Assembly (NCBI RefSeq): GCF_018320785.1
Contig: NC_054870.1
Coordinates: 7,113,933 to 7,177,932 of the forward strand
Source of the DNA: Cheilinus undulatus
Lineage: Eukaryota; Chordata; Actinopteri; Labriformes; Labridae
Length of the DNA stretch: 64,000 nt
Direction: 5' to 3'
Shown: piece by piece, positions 44,357-56,240 of the stretch
Numbering within the stretch: the stretch's first letter is position 1
How the letters are laid out: the number at the start of each line of letters is the position of its first letter
Made by a program: the position numbers and the translations under genes
The notes under the pieces: generated by a model
Told to the model about the DNA's origin: nothing
What the model saw: the letters and a program-made list of their open reading frames with translations, nothing else
Databases searched by the model: none

Positions 44357-44819
44357 CTGCAGAACAAACAATGATAAATCCATCCACTCACTGTTAGAGA
44401 AAATATGGGTTTATGAGATCTGAAGATGATTACATTCTGTTTGTATTTATATTTTACACAATAACCCAGTTTTTTAGAACTGGGGTTGTTTATATATTAA
44501 CATAATCAATCACTTACAATATCAACACTTTCAAAATCAATAATTCATCATCCTCTACATTATCATCACTATGGTTACCAAAATTAACACTGAATTTAAA
44601 GTCAGTAGTGTTATCCAGAATATGTTCTTCCTGTTTAAAGCTGTGTTTAGCTGAAGGTAAACAAAATATGTCCGCCACGGCATCTTTAAACTCAGTGGTA
44701 CATTTCTGCATTGTTAAACATCATCTTCCTTCTCTGGTCTGTTTCTGGTACTCACCTGCTTTTTCTCCTGCTATTTCTGCGATTTGATCGTTACCCATAC
44801 ATTTCTGAATGAAGTCCAT
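44178..44819 (-). CDS. Unrecognised small gene B, paralogue of gene A (2 exons)
   Basis: Exons 44819-44756 and 44356-44178 splice to an 80-residue protein. It starts MDFIQKCMGNDQIAEIAGEK and continues AGDIVTDITKKVLCG. A Gly/Ser/Asp-rich middle follows (KDGGDEGSDSKGG), then GLGDLAKLASGAVGDKDKD and GVSDVLNFLK. As in gene A, exon 1 ends in ...EKAG with one base left over, exon 2 opens GD-(I/F)-V, and the C-terminal part holds GVSD before a short hydrophobic helix. No signal peptide or membrane span. A TATA box lies about 95 bp upstream of the ATG, and a block shared with gene A lies further up. The human locus has small genes near GLUD1 (ADIRF, FAM25A), but I see no convincing similarity to either, so I leave it unnamed. 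Confidence 0.66.
44756..44819 (-). CDS. Gene B exon 1
   Basis: 64 nt: ATG at 44819, donor GTGAGT. Encodes 21 codons (MDFIQKCMGNDQ...GEKA) plus one base. The start was chosen because the TATA box is upstream and the exon structure parallels gene A. Confidence 0.66.
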
Positions 44820-44843
44820 AGTAGATATCTTGGGCAGATATTG

Positions 44844-44883
44844 GACCGTTGACTTGGACTGTTGACTTGGACCGTTGACTTGG
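44844..44883. repeat. Three 13-bp repeats in the gene B leader
   Basis: Plus-strand unit GACYGTTGACTTG occurs three times in direct succession, between the predicted transcription start and the ATG. Confidence 0.7.
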
Positions 44884-44910
44884 CGAGTGTTTCTGGGTCC
44901 AGGTGTCTCG

Positions 44911-44920
44911 GCCTTATATA
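44911..44920 (-). promoter_or_regulatory. TATA box of gene B
   Basis: Minus-strand TATATAAGGC about 95 bp upstream of the gene B ATG. This predicts a start site near 44885-44890 and a 5' UTR of about 65-70 nt containing three copies of a 13-bp repeat. Confidence 0.6.
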
Positions 44921-44947
44921 GGCGGGCATCCAGGTATCCTCACGAGT

Positions 44948-44985
44948 GACGCCTCCCGTCTCTCCCTGTAGAGGAATCAGGCGTG
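44948..44985 (-). promoter_or_regulatory. Upstream block shared with gene A (gene B copy)
   Basis: Plus-strand reading: GACGCC, then CTCTCCCTG, then AGAGGAATCAGG followed by CGTG. The same ordered pieces occur upstream of gene A at 36031-36076. It lies about 130-165 bp upstream of the ATG. Confidence 0.5.
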
Positions 44986-46099
44986 ACTGCAGGGTTAACC
45001 CGTCACACGAGTCTGAGAACAGAGTCTGATGGTTTTATGGTTTTGGATCCATCCAGTCTACAGGTGTGTTATTATGGACTACAAAGACACTCAGTGTCTA
45101 ATCTTTGAGCTTCCTCTGAAATAAAAATAAACAAACAAACAATCCATCGGTCTGGGGCTTCCTGAGTTCATGTTGAATCCTTTTCAGTGAACTCCCTTCT
45201 AAAGAATTCCAAAAAGGCTGAATGAGCCACTCCTATCCTCACTCTTTTGTGTTCACATTAAGATGTTTGGAGGAATACCTCCATCATGATTCATTCATGC
45301 TTCACTTCATCAACAGTCCACTCACAATTCCTGCTTTAAAACCCTGCAGAGGAACCAGAACCTCCTGGAGGATTTATCCCTCCACTGATGGACGGTTAGG
45401 GTCAATAAACCGTCTGCATGTTTTTCTGCTACAACAGTCCTGATGAAGACGTTTGTGGTAAAGACAGACATACAACCACCATACTTCGTAGAAGGTATGG
45501 TTCTAAAATCTCAATGTTAAAACACGTAGGGTCACAGTGACCTTTGACCTCACAAATTTGGCCAGCTGTACCCGAGGCTAAGAGGATGTTAGTGTAAAGG
45601 TAGAAGAGAATCCCTTAAAGAAGTTCTGAGATGTGTCATTAATAATAAAGACTCAGGCAGATGATGGACAGCACAAAGATGCAGTGGACTGACCTGAGGA
45701 TCACCGCCACAGCAGTAGAAAAAGTAGACATGCTAGACCTTCTGTGGTGAGGCAGGGAGGTGTCTCAGATGAGACCTTGATTGTGGTTCACTAAGACACA
45801 TGACATGATTTCCATTGATTTCCAGGGCAGCAAAATGCTACCACTGCTGGATCAGGCTTTGTGGTGTGGTCTGACCTTGGCATTGAGTCTGGTTTGGTTG
45901 TTTAGTAGCTGACTAACTGGCTGATTGCTCTCCTGTTTTTAAAGACCCTGTGTAAACCAATTTAAATCATCATTATTAGTATTCTGTTATAATAAATGCA
46001 GGTTTGATGAGTGTAAATCTGGTCCAGTAGTTCTGAGATCTGACTCAAATTCGATGAAGTCTGACTGGCTTCTTGACCTCATATGTTTTTGTTTTAGAT
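44986..46099. other. Upstream of gene B, no gene seen
   Basis: Ordinary AT-rich intergenic DNA. No coding exon or repeat family was recognised. Confidence 0.5.
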
Positions 46100-47452
46100 C
46101 AGTGGTACTAAACCTTATTCTACCAAAGAGCAACATTGTCTAGAAAAATTTTTAGCGAGAGCCACAACCCAAACCTGAAATGTAAGGTAGATAATAAATC
46201 AGTTAATCTGTAGTTGAAATGAAATAAAATAGTGGATTGGTGGATAATTATGAGGTTAAATGGGATGCAAGTGTCTGTATAGAGTCAGAAGAACCAATCT
46301 GTCACTGATAATGAGCATGTATTTATTTTATGTATCACTGATATCAGGCTTAAACCTTGTATCTCAATTTTTCATGATCTTAATTTGTTTTTATAAATCA
46401 TATTTATATCATTTTATAAATTATAAACTTTACATTCCCTGAAAAGTGATCATTTTGGAGATACCAGTCTTTGGCCCAACACCAGCGTTATGAAAGTTCC
46501 ACCTGGCCTAAAGATTTTTAAGATATTAGAATGAGCTGAGTTTGAGCTCTGAGATGCTTTTCAAAGAAAATGATGAATGATGGTTGGCTATTTGGGTATT
46601 TATATCTCACACTGGGGAATTTACTGGAGTTCTGTGGCTTTATTAACACAACAGAGACCCTTTCTAATCTTATTTTTAAGTCTTTAGTAAAAGGGGGAGG
46701 GGTCTCATATTGGTCTCTGCCCTGGGCCTCCAGATGACTAAAACCATCCCTGCCTCACACCTGCAGCTCACACCTTAGCTCACTGTGCAAAGACCTCTGC
46801 ATGCCGACCTGTGTACACTGAAACACCTGCAGGCTGCAGCAGCCTCTCTGTGCTGTCAGCACGGAGACTGATAGGCTTTCATTAATCTATGATGTTGAGA
46901 TCAGTGATAGAGCCCACTGATTTTTAATAGGTTAAATGACCTCCTTAGTCCATGCGTGCTAAATGTTAAAGGTCTATGCATCTGTCTGTGTGTGTGAGCT
47001 GAGATGCAGACTCATCCTCATCATTCCGGATTGTTAAAATGACAGACAGCCTTCAAAATTCTCCCTCATCCTCCAAAAAACATCCGTCAGTGACGGAGAA
47101 TATTCAGTTAACGTGACATCTGCATCAATGAATGAGCTTACTGAAGACGCACCACCTGCGGACTTCCTCTGTGCTCTTCTCTTACACACGCTCCTCTGTC
47201 GAGTGCATCCGACATTACTGATATATGGATTTAAAATAATAATCATTTCAATTTGGAAGTTAAAGCCTGTCTTCTTCGTGTGGGAAGCAGATTTATTGAT
47301 GTGACTTACCATGAATCTTTACTGATGACAGTGTTTACCTTCATAAATGTTTTTAGTTAAAGGTTTTTTTTTTTCAAGTAGGCCTTAAAAGAGCCACAAC
47401 TTGTCACTAAAGAGCCACATGCGGCTCCCGAGCCACGGGTTGAGTATCACTG
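46100..47452. mobile_element. hAT-type MITE (CAGTGGTACT ends)
   Basis: 1353 bp with ends CAGTGGTACTAAACC and GGTTGAGTATCACTG (13 of 15 inverted). Subterminal AGAGCCACA motifs lie at both sides (AAGAGCCACATGCGGCTCCC on the right). Flanking TTTTAGAT / TTAAAGAT is a 6/8 match to an 8-bp duplication. Confidence 0.7.
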
Positions 47453-48984
47453 TTAAAGATGATAAAAATATCTTTGTGTGGATGGTTGGGTGTGTCGGTG
47501 ACACTGAGGACAGCTGTCGCTCCAGGGCACGTGTACAGTCACAGGTGTGTTATGGGTGTGACAGGCCACACCCAGTATCATTAAACTCACCTCGCCTGCC
47601 AACGCTCTAACCTGAGAGAACTAGAAAGACCTGAGAGTGATGGGTGGATGCTATGGTTACCTCCTCCATGTAGCAGGGAGTCCTCAGGACCCACAGGTGA
47701 CTACAGGAGCCCACAGGAGCCTCGGAGGCCTCTGGCCCCAATCAACAAACTAATAACTAGACTAGCTTTATAGTCATTGAATACTGTAGAATGAAATATG
47801 CCGATTCTCTTAAAAACCAAGAGAGAACAAAGAGAAGAATGATATTCAGACTGAGCTAGGAACATAAACACTTGGATAAAGAACTGAGGTAGTATAAAGT
47901 TTAAAATGTTGTGTGATCTGTGCCGTCTGCAGTATTAAAGAGTTAAAAATGTTGTGAATCAGTCATGTGGACCTAGCATACATTGCAGAAGCCTTTTTCG
48001 CAGTACTTTTGGAGGGAAATTGTGAATTAGATTTTTTAACAAAGAACGAGGAGGCCTGAGAGACTCATCTCTCACCCAGTATGCTTTGCAGCACCTCTCT
48101 GATAGAAGACCTGAGAAGACTCTGCAGGGCATCCACTGGTAATAAAAGCCAGCGTAGCCCCAGCTGTTTTCCACTATTGCTCTGTTTTTCCAACTTTAGC
48201 TTAAATTTGATCCCAGTCAGCAATCAGCTGGTGGAGTGCAAACAGTTTTCTTCCCTCCTTTGATGTCATCCGGACAGGAATGCTGCTGGAAGACCACCGG
48301 TCTGAAGAGGGACAATCAATTCTTCTCCTGCCCCAGAAAGGTGATATGAGCCCTGCTCTTATCCTAAGGCTGAGTCTTGATGCCACAGAACTTTTCACTT
48401 GCTGGAACCATGGAAGGAACTGACCTCTGCTTATCTCTGGATATGTTGGACATCAGATTCGAATCTCACACCGTGAGAGGCTTTATTTGGACAGAGCTAG
48501 CTGTTGGAAGCATTTCATGTGCCTTCACTGAAAGCTGCGTTTGCTATTTATAGTTGTCTCTGCTTACATGTTTTTGCTTTGCTTTGCTGTGTCCATTTAT
48601 GTCCACTAGATTTTTGTCTAGATTTATGTCCACTAGATCTACATGAGCATCAATGTAACTGACAAAGTCTGTCCACTGGGTTTCTGTGTGCTGAAGTTAT
48701 TATACAACATTTGTAGACTCCTTACACTGAGCCTCTTGTTGTTCTCAGTTCCTCCTTCAAAGTCACATGTCAAAGCACAAGTACAGCCACATGTGTTTGT
48801 GCCACATATGTTTATGCCACATTGTTTCTTTGGTTCTAGTAAGCCATTCTTGTTTTTCCTTTTCAAACACCTACACCCATGTTTGCTTTGTAAGTATTTC
48901 TGTTATTTATTTAGGTGTTACTGATTCTGACTGATGCTGCTTTGTTAAATTAATTCTATAATAGATTTAAAGACAAGCGATCTG
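47453..48984. other. No gene seen
   Basis: Intergenic DNA. A block near 48070-48250 (TGCAGGGCATCCACTGGTAA) looks like a decayed interspersed repeat, but I cannot name it. Confidence 0.45.
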
Positions 48985-49630
48985 TGATTATTGTGCATGT
49001 ACAATATACAACAATAAACTTCCATATATTCTTGATCAACCTCACACAAGCTGAAATATTTCAAGACTTCATTTGTTTTAATCTTGATGATCATGGCTTA
49101 CAGCTCATAACAGTCCACTATCTCTATATATTAGAATACAGAGGAAACAACAACAACAATCATGGGGAAGACTGCTGACAGGACAAATGTCCAGAAGATA
49201 TTTACGGGGTACCACACAAGGAGGGTAAGCCACAGAAGGCCCCTGCTGAAAGGACAGGCTGTCCTCAGAGGCTCTATCAAAGCATTTTCATTTAAAGTTG
49301 GCAGAAAGGAAAGGTGTAGTAAGAAAAAGAGCTTAACCAGCAGTGAAGGGCTTCATTAAACCCCAGCAGGACCACAGGCTGCTTGGCTCCACAACACGTC
49401 ACATAGATGCAATAATTCATTCAATCAAGTACTGAGTGATAAATGAGCAGAATTTAGCAGAATATAAACATTTCTGTTTTATGAATGCATTTTTAGACAG
49501 AAGATTGTGATATTCTGATTAGAGGTAGTGGATTTTAGATTTTTGTGAGCTGTGAGTCATAATCATCAAGGTTAAAACGAAAAAGTCTGAAATATTTCAC
49601 TTTGAATGAGATGAATCAAGAAAACATGGA
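48985..49630 (+). mobile_element. Internally deleted Tc1-like element with long inverted ends
   Basis: Left and right parts of 130-200 bp are inverted copies (GAAATATTTCAAGACTT, ATGATCATGGCTTACAGCTC on the left; the reverse of these on the right). Between them, from 49162, lies a transposase N-terminal remnant: MGKTADRTNVQK and then a frameshifted helix-turn-helix region. The catalytic domain is absent. Confidence 0.75.
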
Positions 49631-49864
49631 ATTAGTTCAATTCAGTTTTGTTTGTATAGCACATTTCATACAAATATAAGCAGCTTTACAAGAGATAATG
49701 AAACGATTCACACCTTCGTATCATTAAATACCAATATTTATTTAAGAAAATATTCATATCTTAATTCTGAGACTGATTTTTGCTACTTTTTGGTTGTTGT
49801 TCCTTGTTTTTAGGGTGGTGCCCTGTTATTTATCAATCTTGATGAAGAGTCATATTTATATCAA

Positions 49865-50110
49865 TTATAATACATCCATCCATTCTACACTGCTTCCTGT
49901 TCGGGGGGCTGAAGACTATCCTCGTAGTGAGACAGGGTACATCCTGGACTGCACAGTCAATCACGGGGCTGATATATAGAGACGACCAACCAGGCACTCT
50001 CACACTCACACCTACGGGCAATTTAGAGTCCCCAGTTACCCTACTGAGTGAACCAGGATCCTTCTTGCTGTGAGGCAACAGCGCTAACCCTGAACCGCCG
50101 TGTAGCCCCT
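49865..50110 (+). mobile_element. Fragment of a common fish interspersed repeat
   Basis: CATCCATCCATTCTACACTG, then GGGCTGATATATAGAGACGA and CACACCTACGGGCAATTTAG, a sequence pattern very widespread in teleost genomes. 3'-truncated. Confidence 0.7.
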
Positions 50111-51919
50111 ACATTAACTATGATAATTACTATTATTGAACTTTAACGATAACTAAAATCTAGCATTCTAAATCCCAACACGTCCTTATATGATCGTCTC
50201 CTCCACCAGCTGACCCCTGACCAAACCGGTGCCCTGCACTGGTGTGTTCTGTCTGATGGTAGGATCTCCCTGACAGACCGGTATGGTTACATGTTTGAGA
50301 TGTTGATGGTGCTAGAACCGTCCCGCCCCTCACTGAAGACAAACCGGTTTATGCGAGTCTCTTTGTATTCCACCTTATAAAACTAATAACCTGACTGTTG
50401 ACAACACGGCGAGTTCCCACCACATGTTTATAGATCTGTTTATCCTCTTATAGTCAGGTTTCTCTACAGATTCTAATGTCACGTTTATTCAACAGCAGGA
50501 CTTATTCTTTTTTTATTTATGCTAATATGGATCTATTTTATACTCTGTTTACCCCACAGAGGCTTTTGAGGTGATTTTGTGTTTTTGGTCATTTTATGTG
50601 TTTTTTTTTTTTTTTTTTTTAAATCTGATTATTCTATGTTAATGCTACCAACATTAATCATGGAGGGTATGTTTTTATTCAATAGTATTTTTAAATGTTA
50701 CTATTAGAACCTGTAACAGGTCAATATAATCTCTGTAGACGTTCTGTAAACACTCACACTGCTGGGGACCAAAAACGTCCAATTAAATCCATTCAAACCA
50801 CAATTTTTGATTCTTCAGCCATCACAGAAAAAAACCCCAAAACAAAACGTGCATTTATGATACTGGGCTTTTTTATTCTGAAGTCATTGTTTCAAATTTA
50901 CAGTTTTTCCTTTTCGTCACCAAATATCAGCCGTTTATTCATGTTGGTACGAAGGGAAATAGCATGCTTTTTTCCTGGTTTCCAATGGCAATCCTATGGG
51001 TTGTTAAAATTCAAATAATGATGTATAAAAGTCAAAGTTTCTGCCCGATATTAGCATATTTAAGGTTGTGTAGTATGTGTAGTTGTATAGTATGAAATGC
51101 AGCAGTATATGAAAAATATTTCATTTTTAGTGTTTCAGTCAGGACCACTTTGCCAAGAAACACATGATTTACGGTTTAAAAATTCTCTTTATTAGCGGTT
51201 ATTTTTTAACTGTCATTGCTGTGTTTGGGCTGTATCCTGGGCTTGGCAGAGTCCTTTGAAGGCTGTATCTGTATCCTCACCAACCCTTTATGGCCCACTC
51301 CCTCAACGAGTGTCTGTGTTTGATGGATGAAGCATGAGAGTACATGGAAGAACTATTAGAAAGCCCATTTAAGATGTTCATCACGCTCTCCTTCATCTGT
51401 TCTCATCTTTGGTTCACATTCTGAGTGAATAATTCATTTAATTCTAAGGGTAAAATTTTCCTTTTAAATGGTTGGTATATCACAGGAAAACAGTGTCAGG
51501 AAAACTTCCCTGTCTGATAGCAGTCAGGAAGAAACAACAGAGTTTTACTCCCGTGCTGCAGATTTCTATCAGCAGCTCCAAAATACCAACAACAGATTCA
51601 CTGAGAGATTAACCTTTCAGTAGGTTAAATCTAATCTGTTGGATCGAATCTACCTAAGCCATCTGATTTCTAGAGGTTGGTCCACCTTTAAGCTGCTGTC
51701 ATAGACGTTATCAATCCACTGGTTTGAACATTAACCCTAAAAGGTCCACGATCAAGCCAGCGTGATTTCATCATCTGCTATTTTTGTCACTTGATGGCAT
51801 GATTTTAAACATATTTTATTTTATTTTTTGCACCTTATCTTTGCTCTTATATGCATACAACATCAAATTACCCTGTTATCTTTGTGTTATCTATAATATC
51901 CCCCTCTATACTGCACACA
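50111..51919. other. No gene seen
   Basis: AT-rich intergenic DNA with a poly(T) run at about 50602-50622. Nothing coding was recognised. Confidence 0.5.
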
Positions 51920-52462
51920 CAGTGCTTAACAGATTTATTAGACCACCTGTCATATCTGTCTCAGAGACCATCCAGTATCATGAAGTGCTTTAATGCGGAC
52001 TCTTTCATTTTTACTGAGCTCTCCACGTTTTACCATTTTGAACAGGAATGAGGAATTTCAAACAGAATTCACCCAAATTTGAGCCAGCTCACTGGGCTTC
52101 TCTGAGAAGTCAGAAATGAATCAAGCATAACATTCAACCACTAAAACTCATTTTTCTGTTCAGGAATGCAAATAAATAACTCTAATTTGACGAATTAATC
52201 AAGAAATATTAATGTGCTTTACTATTTTTTCAGTTTTTTTGTAAATCAGTAAATTTGATAATTCATGGATAACAATAATGATTATATTTTAGCATTTAAA
52301 ATATCGTTTAGGTTAAAGAGCTTCTACATATTGGTGTATTAACCATTGCAGAAACATAAAAAATGATTTTAGTAATTACCAATGCTGTTATTTTAGGGCA
52401 GCTGTGGCATAAACCTTACTTTGGTTAGGGTTAGGGTGGTCTAATAAATGTGTTAAGCACTG
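51920..52462. mobile_element. Non-autonomous Tc1-like element
   Basis: 543 bp. Ends CAGTGCTTAACAGATTTATT continuing AGACCACC, and GGTGGTCTAATAAATGTGTT continuing AAGCACTG, inverted over 28 bp with few mismatches. TA follows the right end. No transposase inside. Confidence 0.85.
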
Positions 52463-52845
52463 TACACTATATCAACAGTGACTGGAACCATACTAAGGCA
52501 GACCCACCTCCCTGCACTACACCAGAGCTCCACCACCACAAAGCCTTAGACCCACATCTCAACACCACACTAACACTAACTCAAAAACCAAAGACGGGAA
52601 AAATGGCAGCCATTATTTTTTCATTTTTTGTTTCTGTCTAGAAACAAAAAACAATGAAGCTGGACATTTTCTTGATTTCCTTACAGTCAGTTGCCCTTTC
52701 AAAATAAATTATACTTTGTTACCCTGACCCCCTAACCAGTACCTCAGCACATTTTTCTGTTTTTTTTTTTCATTTTTTGTAAAAAATGAGAAAATTTCTC
52801 TTTTTTTGTTGTTTTTTTTCCATTTTATGTAAAAACAAAACAAAA

Positions 52846-52915
52846 GAAACAAACAAAAACAAAACAAAACAAAACAAAACAAAACAAAACAAAACAAAAC
52901 AAAACAAAAAACAAT
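52846..52915. repeat. (AAAAC)n microsatellite
   Basis: About a dozen AAAAC units inside copy B, absent from copy A. Confidence 0.95.
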
Positions 52916-53557
52916 AAAACTGCAAAAATGGCTCATTTTCCATTTTTTTCTATTTTCTGTCCAAAAACAAAAAAATGTCCTATTTTCCGTTTTTCTGTTA
53001 AAAACGGAATAACAAGAGTAACTGAGTCTGGTTTCAACCAGGAAATAGATTTGCCAGAAAATACACTGATGCTCTCCTCCACCCATTGAACAGAATGTTA
53101 GTCAGAAAAGAGACATTATCTCATTAATATGTATGAAAATATTTAGTTAACACACGGTCCCAAGAAATCTTAAAAAATTGACAAGATCGTAGTAACAAAT
53201 GCAAAGTGATCTGAATATAATTGTCTTTGTATTTGTAAATCAGATATCATTAAGTGGAACACTTCTAACTCAGGACAAGGAAGAAACATCTCTTTTTCTA
53301 TCAGTAGCTGGAATATCCAAGGTTTGCCCTCTTCAGTCTTTGGTTTAAAATCAACAAACTCAGACTTTGCAAATAGTATTAAGAATAATGATATATTTAA
53401 AATGAAACATGGATGACAAATCAAATCACAAATAACTGTTCATCAAACTATATAGAACTTGTACCATCTGTTAAACATGGTTTTACTGAGAGTGTTAGAC
53501 ATTTAGATGGCTTACTGCTGTGGTACAAGGATCAAATGTCAATAGCAAAGAAAGGTA

Positions 53558-54790
53558 CACTATATTGCCAAAAGTATTCACTCACCCATCCAAATAATTG
53601 AAATCAGGTGTTCCAATCACTTTCATGGCCACAGGTGTATAAAATCAAACACCTAGGCATGCAGACTGTTTCTACAAACATTTGTGAAAGAATTGCTCGC
53701 TTTCAGGAGCTCAGTGAATTCCAGCGTGGTACTGTGATAGGATGCCACCTGTGCAACAAGTCCAATTTCCTCTCTCCTAAATATTCCTCAGTCAACTGTC
53801 AGTGGTATTATAACAAAGTGGAAGAGATTGTGAATGACAGCAACTTAGCCATGAAGTGGGAGGCCATGTAAAATGACAGAGTGGGGTCAGCGGATGCTGA
53901 GGTGCATAGTGAGCAGGGGTCACCAACTTTCTGCAGAGTCAGTTGCTACAGACCTCCAAACTTCATGTGGCCTTCAGATTAGCTCAAGAACAGTGGTAGA
54001 GAGCTTCATGGAATGGGTTTCCATGGTGGAGCACCTGCATCCAAGCCATACATCACCAAGTGCAAAGTGTTGGATGCAGTGGTGTAAAGCATGCTGCCAC
54101 TGGACTCTAGAGCAGTGGAGACGATTCTCTGGAGTGATGAGTCCAGCTTCTCCATCTGGCAATCTGATAGACGAGTCTGGGTTTGGTGGTTGCCAGGAGA
54201 ACGGTACTTGTCTGACTGCATTGTGCCAAGTGTAAAGTTTGGTGGAGGGGGGATTATGGTGTGGGCTTGTTTTTCAGGAGCTGGGCTTGGCCCCTTAGTT
54301 CCAGTGAAAGGAACTCTGAATGCTTCAGCATACCAAGAGGTTTTGGACAATTCCATGCTCCCAACTTTGTGGGAACAGTTTGAGGATGGCCCCTTCCTGT
54401 TCCAACATGACTGTGCACCAGTGCACAAAGCAAGGTCCACAAAGACATGGATGAGAGAGTTTGGTGTGGATCAACTTGACTGGCCTGCACAGAGTCCTGA
54501 CCTCAACCCCATAGAACACCTTTGGGATGAATTAGAGCAGAGACTGAGAGCCATGCCTTCTCGTCCAACACCAGTGTGTGACCTCACAAATGCGCTTCTG
54601 GAAGAATGGTCAAAAATTCCCATAGACACACTCCTAAACCTTGTGGAAAGCCTTCCCAGAAGAGTTGAAGCTGTTATAGCTGCAAAGGGTGGACAGACGT
54701 CATATTAAACCCTATGGATTAGGAATGGAATGTCACTTTAGTTCATATGCGAGTCGAGGCAGGTGAGCAAATACTTTTGGCAATATAGTG
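53558..54790 (+). mobile_element. Tc1-like transposon, full length, frameshifted transposase (copy 2)
   Basis: 1233 bp with ends CACTATATTGCCAAAAGTAT and ATACTTTTGGCAATATAGTG. The transposase appears in three pieces: the N-terminal part from about 53660 (MQTVSTNICERIARFQELSE), a middle part from about 53873, and an intact 205-codon DDE part at 54091-54708 ending [19 protein letters not shown]. The catalytic motifs [23 protein letters not shown] and [15 protein letters not shown] are kept. At least two frameshifts (near 53.8 and 54.1 kb) make it a pseudogene. Copy A of the surrounding segment preserves the empty site. Confidence 0.95.
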
Positions 54791-54933
54791 TTAATCATAC
54801 ATCTGCCACACCTGTTCTAGTTTCTATGTTGGGTCACACAGATGAGGGGTTAGCTTCAGTCTTTAATATTGATGGAGATATGGAGGATTTCTTTGATGGG
54901 GAGTTTGAGATTCTTCCTCCAGACTTAGAGCAG

Positions 54934-56240
54934 GGATGTCAAACTCAATCCCAGCAGGAACCAGAATCTGGATTTAGGTCTGACCTCGGTCAGCATTTAA
55001 CCAAAAACTGTCAACCTCATTTTCATCAGTGTGGAAGTAAAAAGCAACTTAGCTCTGATGATAAACACCATAAACATCAACATAAAAAAGTCAAAATGAT
55101 AAGTTTAAAAGCTCAAAATCTGAAGTAAAAAGGCAAACTTATTAGTTCAAAAGATCAAAACACAAAATTAAAAGAAAAAAAAAATAGAAAAAATAATAAA
55201 TGAGGCAGAAATATGAGACTGAAAATCAAAATCATGAATATAAAAGATCAAAATATGAGACAAACTTCACAGTTGTGAATTTAAAAAGTGAAATATGAGA
55301 ATATGAAATTAAAATTGGTGAGTTTAAAAGGCCAAAATATGAGATACAATTGATATTTGTGAATTTAAAATGTAAAATATAGATAAAATTTAAAATTGGG
55401 AGTTTAAAAGGCCAAAATATGAGGGGAAAACATCAGAGTCATAACTTTAAAGGTCACAATATGAGATAAAAGGTCAAAATGATTAACTGAAAAGGTCAAA
55501 AATTTGAAATAAAAATTCTAAATCCTAAGTTAAAACTGTGATTGTAAGATGCAAAATTGAAAATTGGAAGTGAAAACACAAACTAATTCTAATGTTTTTA
55601 CTCTTGTCTCTAAATTTGATGACTTAAGGATGTTTTCAATCATCAAGCTTTAGTTTACATTTTTACTGGAGGAAATCAGCAGACTGCAGTGGAGCATTTA
55701 GTTAAAATGTGATATGATCTTGCGGGGCGGGTACAATTGTACCAGGGGCCGGATTTGGCCTTGTGTTTGATACCCCTGGTCAAAAAGGTCAAACTGTGGC
55801 ATTATGAAGTCAAAGTAAGGAGTTTAAAATGTGAGATCAAAGACAAAATAATTACTTAAAAAGGTTAAAATATGACTTAGATTTTAAAACTATGAATATT
55901 AAAGCTCAAAATATTATATAAGAAGTCAAAATTTGGAGTTGAAATGCTCAAAGTATGAAATAAAAAGTCAAAATCCTTAGTTTGAGTCCTAATCAGTAGA
56001 TGCAAAATTGAAAATACGAAATTAACACACAAATTAATTTCTTTTCCAATATTCCCGACTTCTTATCTAATCATTTTTACTCCTTAATTTTTCCATCAAG
56101 AATAAGTTTACATTTTAATACTTGAGGAAATCTGCAAACCTCATACTGATGGACCGCTTACAGAAATAAGATATTTTACGGGCTGGATTTAACTGTTCTG
56201 CGGGCCTGATTTGGCCCCCGGGCCTTGAGTTTGACACCCC
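54934..56240. mobile_element. Compound hAT-like MITE inserted in copy B
   Basis: Starts CAGGGATGTCAAACTCAA and ends TTGAGTTTGACACCCC, like the element at 1815-2298. An internal end-like sequence near 55730-55780 (CCGGATTTGGCC ... TTTGATACCCCTGG) suggests two units joined. Flanking CTTAGAG on both sides corresponds to a single CTTAGAG in copy A. Confidence 0.8.

Noticed and set aside
44178..44819. Naming gene B as ADIRF or FAM25A from the human neighbourhood
   Set aside because: Length is similar but I see no convincing residue-level similarity, so position alone is not enough.
52709..53086. 125-codon minus-strand frame with FCFVLFCFVLFCF
   Set aside because: Translation of the (AAAAC)n microsatellite and poly(T).
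37119..54708. Functional domesticated Tc1 transposase genes
   Set aside because: Both copies have frameshifts and intact terminal repeats, and one lacks its C-terminus; no sign of host domestication.
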